This document shows positions 22,043 to 33,604 of a stretch of DNA of 64,000 nt, in pieces. The DNA comes from Alentia gelatinosa (lineage: Eukaryota; Annelida; Polychaeta; Phyllodocida; Polynoidae). How positions within the stretch are numbered: the stretch's first letter is position 1; each line of letters starts with the position of its first letter. The stretch is taken from contig OX465592.1 in NCBI GenBank assembly GCA_950022655.1, forward strand, positions 3,526,623 through 3,590,622. The letters run 5' to 3'. The notes under the pieces were generated by a model, which saw only the letters and a program-made list of their open reading frames with translations, did no database searches and was not told where the DNA came from. The translations under genes and the position numbers were made by a program.

Positions 22043-22351
22043 GGGACCTGTTTCACTAGTTTCGTGACATGTCTGTGACACCATATAGACATTGGGGTTG
22101 CCTAGTTTCGTGACAACACAAGTAGCTGCCCTTAAGAAAAGACAGACCCCCAACATAAGAATTAGACAAATCTACACATCAGGGACCTGTTTCCCTAGTT
22201 TCGTGACAAAAGTGTTAGACAGGTATGGAAAGCGGCACCAACACTGCAAGCAAGAACGGACAAAATGAAGTCTAAAGTCTAGTTCTTATGAAACCGCACA
22301 CACCATCTAGACGCCATCTAGACATGTCACGAAACTAGTGAAACAGGTCCC
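22043..22351. repeat. 309-bp MITE with perfect 32-bp terminal inverted repeats
   Basis: GGGACCTGTTTCACTAGTTT with CGTGACATGTCT at 22043-22074 is the exact reverse complement of 22320-22351. An internal partial terminus with CTAGTTTCGTGACA lies at 22182-22208, and CTAGTTTCGTGACAACAC at about 22102. No transposase; non-autonomous. Perfect ends suggest recent activity. Confidence 0.8.
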
Positions 22352-22354
22352 TAG

Positions 22355-22860
22355 TCATGCACTTATTGCTATGTGTGTAGCCCCTATTATCGCTCAAAGG
22401 GGGCTATTCCACTGCCGCGATTCAACCAGATATTCCCACACGATTCAATCCGATCAAGCGAGTCAATAAATCGGGCATGATCGTGATATATCGTATGTCC
22501 AAGTGGAAGCAACCCTTTACTGAGCTAACTGAAAGTCGCAATGATTCGTCACCAGAACCAGGTAACCAGTGAAAGTTCAAGGTCGCCCACTCGTTGCACC
22601 AGCTGGGCGTTACCTGTCCTATTGTTCATTGGGACAGGGAACCAGTCTATGTACATCTTGCCATGGCCACTTACTGAGCTCCCAATTATTCGTTATGATA
22701 ATCGGACAGTGTTTAGCGTTCAGCTCCTCCCCAATTCTCTGTAAACACATGATGTATACGCGTGGATGGCGCCAACGATTGGAGAGCGAGTGACCGTGTG
22801 TAATATGAGACACCTACATCACTAATAGCACGCTCATAGTGATCATAGCAGGATGCAGTA
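22355..22860. other. Mostly plain intron
   Basis: Contains GATGGCGCCAAC near 22767, a weak CTCF-like core. No gene recognised. Confidence 0.4.
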
Positions 22861-22864
22861 AGTG

Positions 22865-23270
22865 GTGAATTATTGAATTTATTATCCACCTAATACAAAG
22901 TGTCCATAGAAAACACATGGGGAGTGTGTATGGACATACCCGGTGCATTCAGATATGTTGTATTATCAACCTAATGGAAAGTGTCCATAGAAAACACATA
23001 GGGAGTGTGCATGAACATACCCGGCGCATACAGATATGTTATATGCTCCAGGTGGCGCATACGGAAAAATAGTGCGTACGGAAACATAGTATATAACTAA
23101 AATGAACTGATTTCGACATGCCACTTGCCCAGAAAAGGTGGACAATAAATACAATATAGACTGGTTTCAGATAAAAGCGGTTGTATGCTCCTCGGAGTTG
23201 ACTCTGCGCAATATCCTCGGAGCATACGGCCGCTTGTATCTGAAACCTGTCAATATTGTGTATGTATCAC
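22865..23270. repeat. Family E element (tandem module plus hairpin)
   Basis: Two tandem modules with GTGTCCATAGAAAACACAT and ACATACCCGG (22870-23060). Then a hairpin: GGTTTCAGATAAAAGCGG against CCGCTTGTATCTGAAACC (about 23162-23250). The inverted relative at 30640-31190 has four modules. Confidence 0.7.
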
Positions 23271-23454
23271 GTTAAGCGGAGAGCTTCATCAGGATCTTGT
23301 AAAATGTCCTGGATTTATGTGAAGTGGAATTCACACGGTGGGCTACGGCCACGATCTTATCAAATACCCCGGATTTTTATTAATCGTTAATCAAAGTAAT
23401 TTAGTAATCATCATCAACTGAGTTGCTGTCTCTGTTAAGATATCTAAATATTGT

Positions 23455-23720
23455 TGTAATTATAGATGATATCACAACAAAGGCCTGACGAAGAAAACCT
23501 ATTGAAATAAAGTTGCTGACGGCATAGCTTCTTTATTGGCAAACTCAAAAATGGAACATGTAATATTCGTTAAGAATCTGTAAGAATAATTATAGAAGAT
23601 ATCACAACAAAGAACTGACCAAGAAAACCAGTTAAAATACAGAAGCTGATGTCATAGCTTCTTTATTGGCAAACTAAAAAACGGAACATGTAATATTCGT
23701 TAACAATCTGTAAGAATTTG
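23455..23720. repeat. Two-copy tandem repeat of about 127 bp
   Basis: GATATCACAACAAAG, CATAGCTTCTTTATTGGCAA and GGAACATGTAATATTCGTTA occur twice in order. Confidence 0.75.
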
Positions 23721-23959
23721 TCAATAACAATCTGTAACAATCTGTCAATAAAGAAATTTAACGACAACAATAAAATAAAAGGTTGATCTCACATTGATAT
23801 TGCGATTGAAAAGGTCTTGCATTTCTGCAAAATGAAGTGTTAACGAATTGTACATAAACAATTCCTTATCTGAGAGATTATGTCCCTCTTTCCTTTCCCC
23901 ATTCTTCCCTTAGCTCCTTTCCCCATTCTTCCCGTAGCTTATGTCTCCTTCTCCTTCCC

Positions 23960-24340
23960 CCATTCTTCCCTTAGCTTGGCCGCCATCTTAGATCCTCACA
24001 GTGTTCAGTATGAGTGCCCGTGACGTCATCATAAAAAAAGACCCGCCAAAAAATAAAAGATGGAAGATAAAAAAAAAAGTCGTCTGCCTCGACGAAAAGG
24101 ATGGCGGGAAATATAGAGCGCTGGTGGCGCCGGCGCTGCCCCTGGCGGGCAGTGGGGCGGTGCTTATCCGGTGTAATATAGTTATGAATATGATTAGAGC
24201 GCATGCGCGACACGCCGCCTGGCGGGAGCTGATCGACGATCACTGCCCCCCGCCATTAGCAGCGCCGGCTGGCGGTAGAAGCGGCCATTAGTCAATTATC
24301 GTGCGTCGCTTAACACGGACTTATCCCGCTTAATGGTATT
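23960..24340. promoter_or_regulatory. GC island
   Basis: GGCCGCCATCTTAG (YY1, reverse), GTGACGTCATCAT (about 24019), GTCGTCTGCC (about 24080), CCCTGGCGGGCAGTGG (about 24141), GCGCATGCGC (24199-24208, perfect) and GCCTGGCGGGAGC (about 24213). A CT-rich repeat with CCCATTCTTCCC precedes it (23885-23960). Confidence 0.5.
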
Positions 24341-24424
24341 GTGGCATTAATACGCCACCCCTTTTCTACACCTCCCCCTCCTCCCCCGCCTCACCCTCAC
24401 CCTCCACCATCTCACTGCCAGCCC

Positions 24425-25400
24425 TAGACTTGCTCAAGTCTTTGAATATGAACATTCATTGAATGATTCAACACAATCACAATAAAGTTCATGATAGTAT
24501 GTATCCTTCTCTGACTGGCCCATGGCATAATCTTTTTTAGTATGAAGATTCAATAAATGATTAAACACAATCACAATAAAGTTCATTATAGTATTATCCT
24601 TCTCTTACTGGCCTATGAATCCAGGACTTGTCCAGTGGGAACAGAACCTCCTGTATATGTCCTCCCAGTCGCTCCCTGTAACACTACACCTCTTCCTACT
24701 CCCCCCTCCCCTTTCCCAAGTTCTCTGGCCGCCTGTGTTGTCATAGCAATGAATTTTGTCTACTCCTAACTGTGACCTGATTGAGATCCAAATGAGAGGG
24801 TATCAATCTCCCAACAGATATCCTTACCAGTGGCCAGGATATCTGTATGGAGAGTGTTGGGAATACTGGAGCTAAACAGCGCCAGAAATCCAACACCATA
24901 ATCGATTGTACCAGTCCCTGTATCCCAGCGAGGAGGATAGCCATAAAATGCAGGGACTGGAGCCAGTATCACAGTGAGGACGGGTAGCCATAGGATGCAG
25001 GGACTGAAGCCAGTATCCCAGTGAGGAGAGTAGCCATAAGATGCAGGGACTGGAGCCTGTATCCCAGTGAGGAGGGGTAGCCATAGGATGCAGGGATTGT
25101 ATCCCTGTGAGGAGGGTAGCCATAGGACACAGGGACTGGAGCCAGTATCCCAGTGAGGAGGGTAGCCATAGGATGCAGGGACTGTATCCCAGTGAGGAGG
25201 GTAGCCATAGGATGCAGGGACTGTATCCCAGTGAGGAGGGTAGCCATAGGATGCAAGGACTGGAGCCAGTATCCCTGTGAGGAGGGGTAGCCATAGGATG
25301 CAGGGACTTTTATCCCAGCGAGGAGGGGTAGCCATACAATGAGGGGACTGTATCCCAGTGAGCAGGGTAGCCATAAGATGCAGGGACTGGAGCCAGTCTA
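24425..25400. repeat. Family F element with minisatellite, copy 1
   Basis: The head (GACTTGCTCAAGTCTTTGA, GATTCAACACAATCACAATA, CTTCTCTGACTGGCCCATG) is partly duplicated. A middle part has GAGGGTATCAATCTCCCA. Then a minisatellite (about 24918-25400) of TAGCCATAGGATGCAGGGAC and TATCCCAGTGAGGAGG units, with or without TGGAGCCAG. Head and middle also occur at 29345-29860 (no array) and 39875-40690 (array). Confidence 0.8.
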
Positions 25401-26245
25401 CTCCAGCCCTAACTCCCCCTGGCGGCAGGCGGGGCGATGAGCATCCCGCGTCCATTTAATCAGGACCCAGATTGGTGTGAATCGCGCGGGGGCTTTCAGA
25501 TTACCCGTCCGAGCAGAAAATTAGCCCCCCTCCTGACTGCGCACGCCTCCCCCGCTAGGGGCGTGTGTGTGCGAGAGGGAGGAGGGGGGAGTGGGGGGCC
25601 GACGGGGGCGTATTATAATTTAATCACACTAAAACGGGAGGCTCTAGGAGTGATTTAATATCGCCAATTAGAGGCTCGATATCTTATTTCTGAAAGGAGA
25701 ACCTCACTGAGCGTCCCTCTCACTGCGCATGCTCAAAAATCACGTGGTAGTCGGCTGGTGCCGGGCGAGGGGCGAGCGGCGGAAAGTTACTTGTCACCCG
25801 ATTACAAGCGATCTTATTAAATTAGCATAATTCTAATTAGGAAAATTAAATCCCTTTTGTCGGGGGGCCGGTGGGAGGGAGGGAGGGAGAGTCGGGCGAA
25901 GGAGTCCTGGAATCAGCAGTCGTGGGTTAAGTCCAAATTAAATCGGGCCCTGTTTGGTCTGCCTCGATTGATTCTTGTAATTTATCCCCGTGTTCATTTC
26001 GATTGCCTTGATTTGTAATTCAAACGCGCCGACAAAAAGGCCGCTCATTGGCGTGATTTAAATTCTGTTAGCCCGAGGGCCCGCCGGGCGCCCGCCGCTG
26101 GCCCGCGCTGTGAAAAGACTATCAATGTACAAATCGACGTGTCGCTCGCCCGACTCGCCCGGCTTGAAATCCATAACCGCCTCTGGGGTGAGACTGCCAG
26201 CCCTCCACTCTCCCCCCACACTCTCACACACACCTCAGCGAACGC
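25400..26245. promoter_or_regulatory. GC island with TTAAT-rich segments
   Basis: CCCTGGCGGCAGGCGG (about 25420), CCCGCTAGGGGCGTG (25550-25564, CTCF-like), ACTGCGCATGCTC (about 25725) and ATCACGTGGTAG (about 25739). Between them are runs such as GTGATTTAATATCGCCAATTAG (25640-25661) and TCTAATTAGGAAAATTAAATCC. Possible enhancer. Confidence 0.45.
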
Positions 26246-26299
26246 TGTGTGCCGGTATGGCTGCCAGGATCTGTCACTAATTGGTTTTCTGGGCTTAGA

Positions 26300-26580
26300 T
26301 GAGGGTTGTATTTATATTGGTTAGGGTGGTTACTGTATTACTATGCTGAGATTAAAATCATATTTACATTAGGGGTGGTTAGGGTGGTTACTGTATGACT
26401 ATGCTGAGATTAGTGTGGTATTTACATTGGTTAGGGTAGTTACTATATTACTATGCTTAGATTAGTGTGGTACTTACATTTGGTAGGATGGTTACTGTAT
26501 TACTATGCCCAGGTTAGTGTTGTATTTTTATTGGTTGGGGTGGTTACTGTATAGAGTGTTAGATGTATTACTCTAAAGGT
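26300..26580. repeat. About 65-bp tandem repeat, four copies
   Basis: GGTTAGGGTGGTTACTGTAT, TACTATGCTGAGATTAGTG and GTATTTACATT recur with variation. Confidence 0.7.
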
Positions 26581-26594
26581 GCTTACTGCTTTAC

Positions 26595-26865
26595 TATCAG
26601 AGCTCGTATCCCATCAAGTTTGAATCGTGTAGTAATTCACAAGGTGAAGCTACATGAATTACGTAGCGATTCAAACCAGACAGGATCAAGCTCTGACCAT
26701 GAACTTGAATAGGTTCCTGGATGTATCTCACCCTTCACATTGACTAATGGGCTAACTCTTGTGACATAATCCCCATGGAGTATTGATTTCTAAATACTCA
26801 ATGTGCGTTGGATACGAGTTCCCAATGTTAACTCTATGGGGAAAATATAAAGATATTGGGAAGGA
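26595..26865 (-). repeat. Family B paired-hairpin element (inverted)
   Basis: Order reversed from 1211: AGAGCTCGTATCCCATC, TAGTAATTCACAAGGTGAAG, GAATTACGTAGCGATTC, then TCTCACCCTTCACATTGAC, TAAATACTCAATG and GAGTTCCCAATGTTAAC. Confidence 0.8.
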
Positions 26866-27160
26866 GACCTTACTGAAAAGAAGTTCTCTCAGTCTCTAAC
26901 CCGAAAGGTTTGAGATTATCATAAACAAAAGGTACACTTGGTAGAATATCGAATTCTGGTAGTTCACGACATAATTGCTATTCCTGTATACCTTTACCAA
27001 TGGCGGAACACTATGGTTACACCACGTTATGGGGTGGGGGGTGGAACAACCTACGTTTACTACCCGAAGCTGACGTTTACTACCCAAGGTTGACGTTTAG
27101 ACCAATCATATCGTCTCTTATAAAAGGGGTGAGATAAATGACAGATTTATAGGCAGCTTA

Positions 27161-27562
27161 AAGGGGGGCATCCACCAACCACGACAAGGTTACGACAAGC
27201 CCCGACAAGAAAGTTCCCGTCGGCACCTTGTCGTAGACTTGTCGTGAGAAGGGAAGCTCTGGGACAGCGTTGTCTGGGGTGTCGTAGGTTGCATGCTCCA
27301 CCTAAATATTCTAGCGTAGACCTATGCGACAACCGCCCGACACACTATGACACGCAACGACAAGGCTCCAAAATCGAACATGTTCAATTATGTTGTAACC
27401 TTGTCGTTCATGTCGCAGCCTGTCGTGGCCTTGTCGTAGCTTCTTGTCGGGAACTAGGAGAGCTACGACAAGGCTACGACAAGGCCTCCAATTGTAGGCC
27501 TGTCGTGGACCTTGTCGGAAAGCCATTGTCGCAGCCTTGTCGTGGTTGGTGGACGCCCCCCT
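27161..27562. repeat. 402-bp MITE with CGACAAGG-rich arms
   Basis: Ends AAGGGGGGCATCCACCAACC with ACGACAAGG, facing CCTTGTCGTGG and TTGGTGGACGCCCCCCTT. The interior is built from repeated CGACAAGGCTACGACAAGG in both orientations. The outer ends resemble 40801-41080 (GTCCACCNACNACGA). Confidence 0.75.
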
Positions 27563-27690
27563 TCACAGTTGTGGAGGGTCATCCTATCACTCTACTCACA
27601 ATGGAAACTCTATGAATCCTTCAGCTTGTGCTGATAACCATCCCGGGCATCCATCTACAAAATGACGGTGGTATAAGGCGTGTTACGCAC

Positions 27691-27710
27691 ACTGCCCCCT
27701 GGTGGTAGGG
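27691..27710 (-). promoter_or_regulatory. Strong CTCF-like site
   Basis: Minus-strand CCCTACCACCAGGGGGCAGT contains CCACCAGGGGGCAG, essentially the vertebrate CTCF consensus. It sits in otherwise ordinary sequence next to the MITE. Confidence 0.6.
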
Positions 27711-28054
27711 GATGGATGCAGAACCCGCTGACCCAGAGAAGTGGACGGGTCCCGGGACCCCTCCCACTCCGTGTAGTGAGTGAGAGAGGGTGCACCCACA
27801 CTGGTCGATATTATGTGATTCCGTTAAAAAGGTCACCCAAAGATGCTCAGCAAATTGAACGTGACAGCCAATGAACACCGAGTGAGGGGCGAGGGAAGCC
27901 TGAGTATGGTGGTGTTATTATATACCCGTGTGCGAATGTCTATCAAATACTGCCCGCTGCTAGGGGTGTAGTAATAATAATGTTCGTGCCCGCTGTGAGT
28001 GTGACTTAGTAAGTCAGTGAAATGGCGTTTTTTCATCGATTTTGAGGTATATGA

Positions 28055-28155
28055 TAATAAGAAAACATCCTTACTGGGGACGAAATGGTTCTCGTTCTCG
28101 GTCAGTCGTCGCTTTTATACTGCGTTCCGCCTATGGCGTCAGGCAGGTGGATACA
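28055..28155 (+). repeat. Half copy of the TCCTTACTATGAACGAAA hairpin family
   Basis: ATCCTTACTGGGGACGAAAT and CGGTCAGTCGTCG resemble the left arm at 33266-33320; the right arm is missing. Confidence 0.5.
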
Positions 28156-28169
28156 TCGGAGGGACAATT

Positions 28170-29085
28170 GGTCGTTGTTGTTGGTAGTGATGGTGATTGT
28201 GGTATTCGATGATAATTCATCATGTTGCTGGGTATCACTGTTCGGTTTTTATAAATGGGTGTTTCGGATAGCGTGTTGGTTGTTGTGATTGTAGTATTCG
28301 GTGATAATTCATAATGTTGCTGGGTATCACTGTTCGGTTTTTGTAAGTAGGTATTTTGTATAGCATGTTCGATGTTCGATGTTCTATGTTCGATGTTGAT
28401 ATTGATGGTATTTTTAGTATTTTATGATAATTCATCATGTTGCTGGGTATCACTGTTTCGCTGTGTGTCAGTCATTGTTGTTGGTAGTGATGGTGATTGT
28501 AGTATTAGTATTTGATGATAACTCATCATATTACTGGGTATCACTGTTCGGTGTTTATAAGTGGGTGTTTTGGATGGCCTCCAGTAGATTGTATTGGGTG
28601 TTCACGGGATGTTCCGAATGGGTGATTCGGATAGCATGTTGGTTGTGTTGTTTATAGTTTTAGAGATTGTAGTATTTGGTGATAACTCATAATGTTGCTG
28701 GGTATCACTGTTCTGTGTTTATAAGTGGGTCGGATGTTACGAGTGGGTGTTTCAGATAGCGTATTGGATGTTGTTGTTGGTAGTGATGATGACTGTAGTA
28801 TTCAGTGATAATTTATCATGTTGCTGGGTATCGCTGTTCGGTGTATGTAAGTGGGTGTTTCGGATAGTGTGTTGGTAGTGATGGTGATTGTGGTATTCAG
28901 TGATAATTTATCATGTTGCTGGGTATCGCTGTTCGGTGTATATAAGTGGGTGTTTCGGATAGTGTGTTGGTAGTGATGGTGATTGTGGTATTCGGTGATA
29001 TCTCATCATGTTGCTGGGTATCACTCTTCGGTGTTTATAAGTGACTGTTTCAGATCGCCTCCAGTAGAAGCAGACCGTATTGGGT
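28170..29085. repeat. About 110-bp tandem repeat, eight or so copies
   Basis: Recurring modules TTGGTAGTGATGGTGATTG, GATAATTCATCATGTTGCTG, GGTATCACTGTTCGGT and TATAAGTGGGTGTTTCGGAT, with deletions between units. Confidence 0.8.
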
Positions 29086-29149
29086 GTTCATGAGCTGTTA
29101 CAATCAGAAGAAAACCTGCGCACTTCATCTCAATAAACACCCGCTCTAC

Positions 29150-29240
29150 ATCGACGCATGCGCACAGGACGTCATTGATTGGACGTCAGCGTGACGTCAT
29201 CACACGTGACCAGTCACGTGATGAAGATGGGCGTGGGACG
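29150..29240. promoter_or_regulatory. Dense CRE/E-box/NRF1 cluster
   Basis: Within 90 bp: GACGCATGCGCA, GACGTCATTG, GGACGTCAG, GTGACGTCATC (TGACGTCA 29192-29199), CACACGTGAC, GTCACGTGAT and GAAGATGGGCG. One of the densest sets of bZIP and bHLH palindromes in the window. Confidence 0.5.
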
Positions 29241-29344
29241 CTGGCGGGACGCTGGGTCGTCCTCTCAGGGTATTAGCGCCTTTACTCGCCGATCTATAGT
29301 TGATGGTATTGGTTGACAAGTCGCCGCGCCCCCTTCTGAGCAAA

Positions 29345-29860
29345 CTCAGAACTAGACTTGCTCAAGTCTTTGATTATGAACATTCATTAAATGATTAAAC
29401 ACAATAAGAATAAAGTTAATTAAAGTATGTATCCTTCTCTGACTGGCCCATGAATCAAAGACTTGTCCACTCTGACCAGAATCTGCTGTTTATGACCCCA
29501 AGCCACTCCTTGTAACCCTATACAATGTACCTCCCTCTACCCCTCCCCCCTCCCCTCCTCCAGTTCCCTGGCTGCCTGTGTTGTCATAGCAATATATTTC
29601 GCCTACTCCTCCTGACTATGTCTCGATTGAGATCAAAGAGAGAGGGTATCAATCTCCCAGCAGATATCCTGACCAGTAGCCAGACCTCTGTTTGGGGAGT
29701 GTGATGCAAAATCGCACCAGTCTACACGGCCGATTATGGATGAGACCAGTCCCTGTGTCACTCAGAAGTGGTGGAGGGGTAGGACAAGGGACTGAGCCAG
29801 TCTAACTCAGGACGAGACTCATCCCTGACTGAGTTGCTGGTTCCTGGCTTGTTCCCGGCT
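29345..29860. repeat. Family F element without minisatellite
   Basis: Shares GACTTGCTCAAGTCTTTGA, CTTCTCTGACTGGCCCATGA, GAGAGGGTATCAATCTCCCA and ACCAGTCCCTGTGTC with 24425-25400, but the array is reduced to one or two degraded units. Confidence 0.7.
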
Positions 29861-29984
29861 GGTCCCATCCATTCAGCTCCAGCCGTATGGGTACCAGCAC
29901 CCCCTCACCTTCCCCCACCCCCCTCCCAGCTCTCCTTCCCAGCATCCCCTGCGCTCACCCGGCGTTCGGTCAACCGACTTGCGG

Positions 29985-30620
29985 GCCACCCACTTCCGGA
30001 ACTTTAATCTATCACTTCCGCCCAGTCGGAAATTGCTAATGAAAGCGAGTTCATCCCACACTCGTCTTTTGTCAGCCGGCTAATAAGAGAATTAGCCTGC
30101 GTGATGTAGTGCTGACCCCTGGCGGCAGGGCGCCGGCGACCCCCCCGCCCGCGCGCTGGTGGCGACCCCTGGCGGGCGCGGCGAATATGTTCGGCGTTGC
30201 TCGTCGCTTTGTTCTCATTACCGTTATGAAATCGGCCCATCCAATTAGAATTTCCGCCACTCCCTCTCTCTCTCTTTCTCTCTCTCTCTCCCCGCAAATT
30301 ATATTAGCGCCGGCAACACAGCTAATTTAATTGAGTGGCCCGCCCTCTAGCGGGGAGAGGCGGCGGGGGTCAGTGACGGGCGTCTCCCGCCAGTCGGCGC
30401 TGCTGTATGTGTATGTGTGTGGGGGGTGGGGGGCGGGGGTAGGGGGTAGGGGGATTTCTTCTGTGGGCGGTATCGACGCGCGCTGACGGGAGACGCTGGT
30501 AGGAGACGCCGGGAGAACCGCGCGTCCCTCCCGCGTCCCTCCCGCGTCCCGGGATCCCGGACGCCCGGACGCCCGGATGCCGGACGGTCACTTGTCTGGT
30601 ACCGAGCGTTCGGTTCACCT
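29985..30620. promoter_or_regulatory. GC island
   Basis: CACTTCCGGAAC (about 29990), TGCTAATGAAAG and GAATTAGCC (AT-rich cores), CCCCTGGCGGCAGGG and CCCCTGGCGGGCGCGG (about 30117 and 30166), CCCTCTAGCGGGGAG (about 30345, CTCF-like), GAGACGCTG (30490-30498), a (CT)n run at 30262-30290 and direct repeats of CCCGCGTCCCT and CGCCCGGA (30525-30580). Confidence 0.5.
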
Positions 30621-30639
30621 GCCTTACTCATGCCATATA

Positions 30640-31190
30640 TACACAATATTGACTGGTTTCAGAGTAACCCTATACTCCGAGGGAATATTGCGCAAAGGCA
30701 ACTCCTAGGAGAATACGGCCGCTTTTATCTGAAACCACTCTATACTGTTTTTGTTATCCACCATTTCCCTACAAGTGGCGTACCGATTTCGATTCATTTT
30801 AAATACAACTATTTTTTCATACGCACTATTTTTCCGTATGTGCCAGCCTATGAAGCCCGGAGCATACATAATATCTGTATGCGCCGGGTATTGTGATGTA
30901 CACGCTCCCTATGTGTTTTCTATGTGCACTTTGTATTAGGTGGATATATCTGTATGCTCCGGGTATGGTGATACACGCTCCCTATGTGTTTTCTATGTGC
31001 ACTTTGTATTAGGTGGATATATCTGTATGCTCCGGGTATGGTGATACACACTCCCTATGTGTTTTCTATGGACACTTTGTATTAGGTGGATATATCTGTA
31101 TGCTCTGGGTATGGTGATACACACTCCACATGTGTTTTCTATGGACACTTTCTATTAGGTGGATATATCTGTATGCTCCAGGTGGATAAT
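30640..31190. repeat. Family E element, four tandem modules
   Basis: A hairpin with TATTGACTGGTTTCAG against TTTTATCTGAAACC (30645-30740), then four modules of about 75 bp: TCCCTATGTGTTTTCTATG, CACTTTGTATTAGGTGG, ATATATCTGTATGCTCC and GGGTATGGTGATACAC. Inverted relative of 22865-23270. Confidence 0.75.
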
Positions 31191-31339
31191 AAAGCCTTAG
31201 CTGACTGCATAACTCTGGGAACCCCCTCTACCCATTGCCTTCTGCCCGTTGCCCAGCATCTATCCACTACTTATTCCTATCTCCCCGCCCCCCCCCCCTC
31301 CCCAACTACTCCACGACGCTGAATACCCAGCCGAATTCC

Positions 31340-31700
31340 CCACGTCCTCACAAACGCGCGTTCCCCTGCGGACGGCTGCTTCCGGCGGAACCGGAAGTAG
31401 CCGATTGTGGCCGATGGAGACGCAGCCAATGAGCGGCAACACCTTCAGCGTCTCCTTAACGCCCCCTCTGGCGGGAAGTGGACGCGCTGCCATATTGGGA
31501 GGTGGGAGCGGGTAGAGGGAGGTGGGAGGGGGGAGAGAGAGGTGGGAATTCGCACGCTCCCAAGTCGCGATTTCCCACGCCTCCCCTTTTCTCCCATAGA
31601 CTCGTTCTCGTACGCCCAGGGGAAGTGACAGTGGCGCCCTCAAGAGGCAGACACACCTGATTCGAGCTGCAGTCATTTACAAAATGGCGGCCGATTTGCC
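31340..31700. promoter_or_regulatory. GC island
   Basis: GAACCGGAAGTAG (about 31388), CAGCGTCTC (31446-31454), CCCCCTCTGGCGGGAAG (about 31460), a GGGAGGTGGGAG repeat, GTGGCGCCCTCAAGAGG (about 31630, CTCF-like reverse) and AAAATGGCGGCCG (about 31680). Confidence 0.5.
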
Positions 31701-32470
31701 TGGAGTAATTCTCACTTTCCTAACATAGGTCCTCGTCTTTGCTTCCTGTGGCCGCTTGTATCTCTGCACCGACCTGCCTGTTTGGGACAAAATCTGCCTC
31801 ATACACCAGATTTTCAAATATCCTAAATACTCTGCGCTTTGAGGAGTATTTTGTTTTCTCCTTGTAAATAGAGATATATAGATGCATATGATAAATATTA
31901 TACACTCGTTTCTGTTATTTGTTATTTAAAACCAGACATAGTCTTAGGGAAAGTACCTCATGTGTTGTAAGGTTTTTTTTGTCAACATGTCACATGTGCT
32001 CACTTGAAGGAGTATCCGAATAAACTGTGGATTCATATTATACATAATTTTAAAAGTTAACCTCGCTCTGATTCTGGACCAGTCACACTGCAACATATGC
32101 CTACTCTGTTCTAATTTTCTAAACCATTTAATGAATGTGCATGATCAGAGACTTGATGGGAATCGATGTAATTTACGGAACTCGGGTTGGGGCTTCGTTC
32201 CGTAAAAAACAACTACATGTATTCGCCATCTCGTTTTGTAGTTTGTTCAGCAGGGTCAGGTCGTTCTACATGAATGTGTTACGGGGATGAACAGGACAAT
32301 CGCCATCCTGATTATCCACATCAAATGTCGTCTGCTACAAACTCAGCGTCCCAAAACGATCCCGCAGCGAATGCGCAGATACCGTGCAGAATACGCCTGG
32401 AGAGATCTGGGAGGAGAGTGACATAGATTCCGCACTCTCCCGACACGTACTGTCAACAAAATAAAAGATG
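31701..32470. other. Mostly plain intron
   Basis: 31945-32035 is the inverted copy of the 17580 dispersed repeat (CACATGTGCTCACTTGAAGG). AAATGTCGTCTGC near 32325 is another copy of the unassigned motif. No gene seen. Confidence 0.45.
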
Positions 32471-32479
32471 TTTATCCTA

Positions 32480-32940
32480 CGAGAGTGGCGAGCCGGGCAA
32501 ACGGAGCCCAACTGACACTATTCCCGCCACTTTTATTTCCCTTCATTTCTTTTCCCTCCCTGCGTGAAGATTGTGCTCGCTGCTTCCCCCGCCGTCCACC
32601 GGCGTGTAATCACTTAGTCGGACGGCCATCAGGCCCGAGATATCGCGAGATCACGTGGTTCATCACGTGACCCGTCACGTGACACGCCAGGAACGCTCGG
32701 CGGCGTTTCCGGCGTGCGAGAGACGCTCACGGCCAAGTGCCCGGATGGAGATAGAGTCAAAAATGAAAGCGAGGCCCGCCGCTGATGTATGCCGGGATAG
32801 GAGACAAAGCGGAACCGGAAGTGGCAGGGACGCGCGGCGGGCGGAACCCGCGGGGGTCGCAGATCATGCCCCGGTAGTTGACCGACCGCTGTGCCGCTAG
32901 GGGCGCAGTGAGCGTGGGGCGGGAGGGATCATTTTATCTT
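32480..32940. promoter_or_regulatory. GC island with three palindromic E-boxes
   Basis: ATATCGCGAGATCACGTGG, CATCACGTGA (32661-32670) and GTCACGTGAC (32674-32683) lie within 35 bp. Then GAGAGACGCTCACGG, AACCGGAAGTGG (about 32813) and CCGCTAGGGGCGCAG (32894-32908, CTCF-like). Confidence 0.5.
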
Positions 32941-33265
32941 TATCATCCAGGACCGAGGTAAAAGAGTGGAGATTGGGAGGTGGAGAGAGATTGGTGTCGT
33001 GAGTGTGGGAGTGAGGGGGGAGGGGGGAAGGGGAGGGGGGAGGGGGGAAGATACAGGCCGAGTATTGATACCATCTATAAGGCGACGCATCACTACTCTT
33101 TACTCGTGTATACGCCACCCGATAAAAGAGTCCCCCTGACCACCACTTCGATTTCATGTCTAGCGTCCTGGGGGTTGTCGTGTATAAAGTGAAGTGTTAC
33201 TGAGAAGCCAGTAACACTTAGATATCCACTCCCTGCATCCTATCTCAGCAGTAATATTAGGAAAC

Positions 33266-33398
33266 GTCCTTACTATGAACGAAACGTTTCTTGTTCGAGG
33301 TCAGTCGTCAGTTTCATACAGCCTGACGCCGTAGACGGAAGGCAGTATGAAATCGACGACTGACTGAGAACGAAAACCGTTTCGTTCATAGTAAGGAC
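33266..33398. repeat. Hairpin element with perfect 20-bp ends
   Basis: GTCCTTACTATGAACGAAAC (33266-33285) faces its exact complement (33379-33398). Inner arms TCAGTCGTCAGTTTCATA and TATGAAATCGACGACTGA also pair. Half copy at 28055-28155. Confidence 0.8.
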
Positions 33399-33604
33399 AT
33401 TTGCTTATTATCATATATCTTGAAATTTAAAAAAAAACGCCATTTCAATTACTTCAACGTCGTAGTCACAGTGGGCAAGAAAATTATTATTACTGCCCCC
33501 CTTTCATTCGGAAAAAGGATGAAAATTGTTTATCTTAGCATCCTATTTTGGTAAAATAATGTGCAGCCTTTTGAGTCTAAAGAGCTGAGAATAGAAATGT
33601 GGTA

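Noticed and set aside
24766..25455. 229-codon minus-strand frame, and the similar one at 40187-40978
   Set aside because: Family F minisatellite and its flank; repeated Leu/Trp/Pro peptide in several frames.
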